A stretch of 64,000 nt of DNA from Patella vulgata (lineage: Eukaryota; Mollusca; Gastropoda; Patellidae): NCBI RefSeq assembly GCF_932274485.2, contig NC_065882.2:66501431-66565430 (forward strand), given 5' to 3'. Below the pieces are notes generated by a model. The model saw nothing but the letters and a program-made list of their open reading frames with translations, did no database searches and was not told where the DNA came from. Shown piece by piece: positions 62,901 through 64,000 of the stretch. Numbering within the stretch: the stretch's first letter is position 1; each line of letters opens with the position of its first letter. Position numbers and translations under genes: made by a program.

Positions 62901-63563
62901 GTACACTTAAACCGTGAACTTCGAAAATAACGGAAAATGTTACCAGGTGTTACACAATCTGATTAAAACACAGACCCTATTTCGTTTCGTTTTTTTATAT
63001 TTCAAAATTTCGTTTTACTTGTCTTTACTACACTAGAATCTGGAAGAGTTGTTAGATAACAGGCGTTCTAGTTGAGGAATTAGCCAATGAAACGGTCTGT
63101 TAAGGAAAGTTCTTAGCGTGCTCTGCTCGGAACTGTGGGTGAACTCCTAGAAACGTCAACGCTGATTGATTAATCAATGTCTGACTCTACAGGGTCAAAA
63201 GCCGCTCGTCTGACCCCTGACGCAATATCCCAGTACAACTGGTCAGATCTTCATGTAGTGTAGGCCATCGAAAGTATAAAATAAACGAAACGAAATATAG
63301 ATCTGTATTTTAATCAGATTGGGTGTTACGTAAAGAATACACTGCCTCGAACAAATCACCCTTAGGACACGTTTACTTACTTCAATACGACAATGTATAC
63401 ATTTATAAATTATAATGTTTCTCGTTTCAGATTTGGTAGATTATTACTCACACTTCCTGCTTTACGATATATTCCATTTGACCGAATTGAGCGACTCTTC
63501 TTTGGTAGAACAATTGGAAACATGCCTATGGAAAAGTTGTTATGTGATATGTTTAAAAGTTAG
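35927..63563 (+). CDS. nr2e3: nr2e3-type nuclear receptor (PNR / Hr51 / FAX-1 group), 8 coding exons
   Basis: A ligand-regulated-type transcription factor of subfamily NR2E. Joined exons 35927-35969, 54938-55214, 57477-57580, 59835-60035, 60590-60783, 61637-61877, 62176-62281 and 63431-63563 give 432 residues; human NR2E3 has 410. Residues 15-62 are Ser/Pro-rich. The DNA-binding domain has zinc Cys 72, 75, 89, 92 and 108, 115, 125, 128. Its P-box CNGCSG is diagnostic of this group, and six residues separate C108 and C115 as in human NR2E3. The ligand-binding domain runs from about 188 to 432, with the nuclear receptor signature FMAVKW...[10 protein letters not shown] (253-281) and the AF-2 helix MEKLLCDMF (422-430). 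In vertebrates NR2E3 sets rod versus cone identity; Hr51 and fax-1 act in neuron identity and axon wiring. A photoreceptor or neuronal role here is inferred. All introns are GT-AG and all phases fit. Confidence 0.95.
35970..38019. other. nr2e3 intron 1, proximal part
   Basis: AT-rich. A SINE-2-like 3' tail ('aaagtaggaatttaaaccca', then 'atttcattcattcattt') lies at 36876-36915. Nothing else is recognised. Confidence 0.45.
38020..38305 (-). repeat. SINE-1 copy, old, in intron 1
   Basis: Minus-strand degraded SINE-1: 'aggtttaacgtccacttg', 'tatgtcatttcgggac', 'caggcgacctt', box B remnant 'ggatcgaaac' and 'gactcaatgacagacctt'. The GA tail is almost gone. A G-rich stretch lies just before it. Confidence 0.75.
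38646..38815. repeat. tandem repeat, about 46-bp unit
   Basis: Three units of gcgctgtaatcagggatg, gactgggtagctctg and gtctcaaatcgcgg. The first lacks 10 bases and the last contains an extra 30-base segment. Confidence 0.9.
39279..39480. repeat. imperfect direct duplication, about 130-bp period
   Basis: 'gatctccagt', 'attttaagtaatgacatat', 'ttaccgaagattgtg' at 39280-39330 recurs with a few differences at 39411-39460. Confidence 0.65.
39481..41996. other. intron 1, no gene or repeat; candidate regulatory block at 40230-40600
   Basis: The block at 40230-40600 is richer in GC and complex words, with an Otx/CRX-type ggatta near 40347 and TAATT homeodomain cores. No repeat is recognised. A regulatory role is only a suggestion. 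Confidence 0.25.
41997..42120. repeat. dispersed-tandem repeat, about 76-bp unit, first site
   Basis: Units of ctatataataatgg, gaaatgattaaaacaattga and aaaaataatatttacagtta, about one and a half copies. The same unit recurs at 42545-42660. Confidence 0.75.
42121..42544. other. intron 1, nothing recognised
   Basis: AT-rich spacer between the two related repeat sites. Confidence 0.4.
42545..42660. repeat. dispersed-tandem repeat, about 76-bp unit, second site
   Basis: Same unit as 41997-42120, again about one and a half copies ('tatataataatagatgatta', 'aaaaataatatttacagtta'). Confidence 0.75.
42661..43990. other. intron 1, nothing recognised
   Basis: AT-rich intron sequence. Confidence 0.4.
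43990..44620. promoter_or_regulatory. candidate intronic enhancer (speculative)
   Basis: About 600 bases of complex, repeat-free sequence inside intron 1, denser in non-AT words than its surroundings. It has several ATTA/TAAT homeodomain cores and an Otx/CRX-type taatcc near 44412. CRX and NRL regulate NR2E3 in vertebrates. The link here is inference only. The 61-codon minus frame at 44156-44341 is unrecognised. Confidence 0.2.
44621..46107. other. intron 1; unrecognised sequence with short frames at 45083-45378
   Basis: AT-rich except at 45080-45260, where a more coding-like stretch lies. A tentative view of it is given among the findings. No splice-supported exon is seen. Confidence 0.35.
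46108..46458 (+). repeat. SINE-2 copy, diverged subfamily
   Basis: A near full-length plus-strand SINE-2: head 'gcattggctcgctaaccaag', box B ctcgggttcgctcccgg, 'ccccttgtcagtgctgcagg', 'gaaaaactcgaagccccgtg', 'agcacactgtgtggc' and end 'aggaccttcaacctcatttc'. Its box B is the best tRNA match in the window. The body differs from the other copies, so it may belong to another subfamily. Confidence 0.85.
46459..47053. other. intron 1, nothing recognised
   Basis: AT-rich sequence. Confidence 0.4.
47054..47172. repeat. inverted repeat, arms about 38 bp
   Basis: 'gattgtatttcgccttccgg' and 'gtcatgcgca' on the left are mirrored by 'tgcgcatgacataaaggcc' and 'agaaggcaaagtgaaatc' on the right with a few differences. 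A roughly 45-base loop separates them. Possibly a small MITE. Confidence 0.65.
47173..48569. other. intron 1, nothing recognised
   Basis: AT-rich sequence. The 98-codon minus frame at 47878-48174 matches no family I know. Confidence 0.4.
48570..48640 (-). repeat. SINE-2 3' end fragment, degraded
   Basis: 'aatgaaattgactttaacgt', 'cggcactaaccagcccaatg' and 'aacacgggg' resemble the minus-strand view of the SINE-2 3' end. Confidence 0.55.
48641..49379. other. intron 1, nothing recognised
   Basis: AT-rich. The 91-codon plus frame at 48913-49188 has no recognised domain. Confidence 0.4.
49380..49536 (-). repeat. SINE-2 copy, 3' half, degraded
   Basis: Minus-strand: 'ctgaaatggggttaaat', 'ggacgtatgccatacagtgt', then a G run, 'ttgaccagacaccggttcta' and 'cccatttgtcgaggggctttt'. 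The head is absent. Confidence 0.65.
49541..49605 (-). repeat. family 3 retro-insert, second copy
   Basis: 'gtttaacgtccgcttccacc' then 'gagggtgatatcgcagacaa' is closely related to the 63-bp insert at 8803-8865. Read on the minus strand it ends in GGACGTTAAAC. No clear flanking duplication. Confidence 0.65.
49606..51680. other. intron 1, nothing recognised
   Basis: AT-rich. Two overlapping short frames at 49745-50109 have no recognised domain. Confidence 0.4.
51681..52335. mobile_element. foldback element with arms of about 140 bp
   Basis: Left arm 51681-51821 and right arm 52199-52335 are near-perfect inverted copies (cgtttcaagtcagtagcttg outermost). Each arm contains the smaller palindrome acataatatattatgt and a duplicated sub-block ending in ccaagcg. 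The 377-bp centre includes a (TTAGGG) tract and no clear gene. No target-site duplication was found. It may be a foldback transposon or an imperfect inverted duplication. Confidence 0.85.
52012..52034 (+). repeat. interstitial telomeric repeat, (TTAGGG)x3.8
   Basis: Three full TTAGGG units plus TTAGG, in the loop of the foldback element. Confidence 0.95.
52336..53812. other. intron 1, nothing recognised
   Basis: AT-rich sequence. Confidence 0.4.
53813..53868 (+). repeat. SINE-2-type 3' end fragment
   Basis: 'cccggttggtgcagaaaag' then 'taggactttaaaccc' and an 'atttcgttcattcattc' tail. It is close to the fragment at 28063-28105. Confidence 0.55.
53869..54937. other. intron 1, distal part
   Basis: AT-rich. 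It ends in a strong T-rich polypyrimidine tract at 54918-54935 before the exon 2 acceptor. No repeat recognised. Confidence 0.45.
54938..55214 (+). CDS. nr2e3: nr2e3 coding exon 2: N-terminal region and first zinc finger
   Basis: A strong polypyrimidine tract precedes the acceptor at 54936-54937. It encodes residues 15-107: a Ser/Pro-rich segment, then the first finger (C72, C75, C89, C92), the P-box CNGCSG and the recognition helix [14 protein letters not shown]. The donor gtaaaa at 55215 splits the Arg107 codon. Confidence 0.97.
55215..57046. other. nr2e3 intron 2, unique part
   Basis: AT-rich intron sequence with no recognised repeat or conserved element before the minisatellite. Confidence 0.5.
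57047..57420. repeat. 33-bp minisatellite in nr2e3 intron 2
   Basis: Eight good units from about 57111 to 57374, each gatttagaaatataagt plus atttatgcggtcaga, with degenerate units on both sides. Because 33 is a multiple of three the array reads as a repeated peptide. That frame stops before the splice site and is not in frame with exon 3, so it is not coding. The array ends about 57 bases before the exon 3 acceptor, where the branch point and polypyrimidine tract should lie. Confidence 0.95.
57477..57580 (+). CDS. nr2e3: nr2e3 coding exon 3: second zinc finger
   Basis: Encodes residues 107-142: C108, C115, C125 and C128 of finger two, the conserved [16 protein letters not shown], and the C-terminal extension GMNKD. 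The acceptor is atttag and the donor gtaagt is a consensus match. The intron between the fingers falls inside Arg107. Confidence 0.97.
57581..58943. other. nr2e3 intron 3, first part
   Basis: AT-rich. At 58351-58392, 'tttaacggctgcttctcttg' then 'agtgatatcgcctacaag' is a weak match to the family 3 retro-insert. Nothing else is recognised. Confidence 0.4.
58944..59251 (-). repeat. SINE-2 copy with perfect 10-bp TSD in nr2e3 intron 3
   Basis: Minus-strand SINE-2 running from the (ATTTC)-type tail at 58944 to the tRNA-like head near 59251 ('cttagccgccgtgacccc'). Box B (gatcgaatacccgac), the 'gtgctatgagggaaattttg' block and most of the body are well kept. About 35 bases are missing after 'ggtttttcgtcc'. 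A perfect direct repeat, cgaattaaca, lies at 58934-58943 and 59252-59261. It is antisense to the gene. Confidence 0.95.
59262..59834. other. nr2e3 intron 3, last part
   Basis: No repeat recognised. The 109-codon plus frame at 59343-59672 matches no family I know, lacks exon support and is out of frame with exon 4. Confidence 0.45.
59835..60035 (+). CDS. nr2e3: nr2e3 coding exon 4: hinge and start of ligand-binding domain
   Basis: Encodes residues 142-209. [14 protein letters not shown] just after the DNA-binding domain is near-identical to human NR2E3. A variable hinge follows, then [20 protein letters not shown] at the start of the ligand-binding domain. The acceptor is cttcag and the donor gtaaga. 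Confidence 0.97.
60590..60783 (+). CDS. nr2e3: nr2e3 coding exon 5: ligand-binding domain helices 2-4 region
   Basis: Encodes residues 209-273. It starts LDENIDVTS, as in human NR2E3, and ends in the nuclear receptor signature segment [14 protein letters not shown] through FSNLPFRDQ. The donor gtaatt falls in phase 0. Confidence 0.97.
60784..60874. other. nr2e3 intron 5, start
   Basis: Short unique intron sequence before the MITE. The MITE's left target-site copy is 60866-60874. Confidence 0.4.
60875..61244 (+). mobile_element. MITE family M copy 2, complete, in nr2e3 intron 5
   Basis: A 370-bp element with inverted repeats of about 45 bp (caatctgattaaaa, 'cagatc', 'atttcgtttcg', inverted at the right end). 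A perfect 9-bp direct repeat, atttgttca, lies at 60866-60874 and 61245-61253. A 9-bp duplication with long inverted repeats is typical of Mutator-like elements. It has no coding capacity. It carries TGACGTCA at 61005-61012. Confidence 0.9.
61254..61636. other. nr2e3 intron 5, rest
   Basis: AT-rich unique sequence up to the exon 6 acceptor (tttcag). No feature recognised. Confidence 0.4.
61637..61877 (+). CDS. nr2e3: nr2e3 coding exon 6: ligand-binding domain core
   Basis: Encodes residues 274-354: [21 protein letters not shown], a variable loop, then [20 protein letters not shown] and [12 protein letters not shown]. It is collinear with human NR2E3 throughout. Acceptor ttcag, donor gtaaat, phase 1. 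Confidence 0.97.
62176..62281 (+). CDS. nr2e3: nr2e3 coding exon 7
   Basis: Encodes residues 354-389: [20 protein letters not shown] and [16 protein letters not shown], the helix 8-9 part of the ligand-binding domain. Acceptor cacag, donor gtacat. The short frame was not visible as an ORF and was found by splicing logic and by similarity to human NR2E3. Confidence 0.95.
62282..62670. other. nr2e3 intron 7, first part
   Basis: No feature recognised. Confidence 0.4.
62671..62782. repeat. 55-bp direct duplication in nr2e3 intron 7
   Basis: Two tandem copies of a 55-bp unit starting atgagagtgattactgcgct, nearly identical (ttaaaaaaa against ttataaaaa), so a recent duplication. Confidence 0.9.
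62955..63321 (-). mobile_element. MITE family M copy 3, complete, in nr2e3 intron 7
   Basis: A 367-bp element, inverted relative to copy 2, with the same terminal repeats (caatctgattaaaa ... ttttaatcagattg). The flanks ggtgttaca (62946-62954) and ggtgttacg (63322-63330) form a 9-bp target-site duplication with one difference. The TGACGTCA motif of the other copies is mutated here. Confidence 0.9.
63431..63563 (+). CDS. nr2e3: nr2e3 coding exon 8: C-terminus and AF-2
   Basis: Encodes residues 389-432: [30 protein letters not shown] and the AF-2 helix [12 protein letters not shown], then TAG at 63561-63563. The end aligns residue for residue with human NR2E3. Confidence 0.97.
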
Positions 63564-63720
63564 TCGCTTCAAAAGAAACTGATATAAAACTGAAAATAAA
63601 TTGTGCAATAAACAGTGTAAAGATATATATATATAGTTGTAAATAGAATAAATTATACATATACATTCAACGGTTATTATATAATACTCTGGCATTCCAA
63701 TATTGTAAATAAATTATTTA
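63564..63720 (+). terminator. nr2e3 3' UTR start with poly(A) signals
   Basis: AATAAA occurs at 63595-63600 and 63607-63612, 30-50 bases after the stop, with further AATAAA-like words near 63645 and 63705. Which one is used cannot be told from sequence. Confidence 0.6.
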
Positions 63721-64000
63721 ATTCTTTTCATTAATTATCAGATCATACATCAGGTTTAAATTTTGTTTAAACCTTACTGTCAGGAACACGTCATGTAACG
63801 TTATATTTATATTTGAATAATAAATGTCCAATTGTTTGGCATGGGGAATAGTCTTTGTGCAATGGGGTTCTAAAGTTTTAGGGATTTGTATTGCCTATGT
63901 TTATTTTATTAACATTCATTTGGCTGCGATTTCTCTGTTGCTTTCAATCTTATTTATAATTTGTCTAAGACAGCAGCATATAGTTGATTATTTTACAACT
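63721..64000. other. downstream flank, nothing recognised
   Basis: AT-rich sequence that may be 3' UTR or intergenic DNA. Confidence 0.4.

Noticed and set aside
1-64000. CRISPR arrays, operons, ribosomal RNA genes, LTR or other retrovirus-like elements
   Set aside because: None is visible: the regular repeats are minisatellites without unique spacers, and no long reverse transcriptase, integrase or capsid-like frame was seen.

Overview
The window looks like a stretch of AT-rich nuclear DNA from an animal, most likely a lophotrochozoan and plausibly a gastropod mollusc. This rests on one multi-exon nuclear receptor gene with canonical GT-AG introns, many short interspersed repeats with RNA polymerase III box A/B heads, microsatellites and MITE-like elements, and no bacterial-style ORF packing. 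The mollusc assignment is an inference from general familiarity with such repeats and cannot be proved from the window.

Only one host protein-coding gene is supported: a plus-strand nr2e3-type nuclear receptor (PNR; Drosophila Hr51/unfulfilled and C. elegans fax-1 belong to the same group). It has eight coding exons from 35927 to 63563. The exons join in phase to a 432-residue protein with a complete two-finger DNA-binding domain (residues 72-133), the P-box CNGCSG, a linker, and a full ligand-binding domain ending in an AF-2 helix. A short exon 1 is followed by a 19-kb intron. A TATA motif, a CACGTG E-box and an AAGTCA half-site lie just upstream of exon 1.

Positions 1-35800 form a gene desert. 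It holds several copies of two tRNA-headed SINE families (called SINE-1 and SINE-2 here), one decayed Tc1-type DNA transposon with a DD34E transposase (11232-12742), a TTAA-flanked non-autonomous element (two well-preserved copies at 24 and 30 kb, two older copies at 19 and 29 kb), foldback and palindromic elements, a 9-bp-TSD MITE, and many tandem repeats.

The introns carry the same families. Intron 1 holds old SINEs, a long-armed foldback element with an interstitial TTAGGG tract in its loop, and several tandem duplications. Intron 2 holds a 33-bp minisatellite that ends about 60 bp before exon 3. Intron 3 holds a full-length SINE-2 with a perfect 10-bp target-site duplication. Introns 5 and 7 hold two copies of one MITE in opposite orientation.

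The most useful observations are these. (1) Both SINE families and a third, very short retro-insert share a 3' end built on GGACGTTAAAC, which points to one shared LINE partner. (2) The TTAA element is inserted inside a roughly 80-bp tandem array whose neighbouring units preserve the empty site. (3) Inverted MITEs flank nr2e3 exons 6 and 7, a layout known to favour back-splicing. I found no operon-like or otherwise wholly new system.
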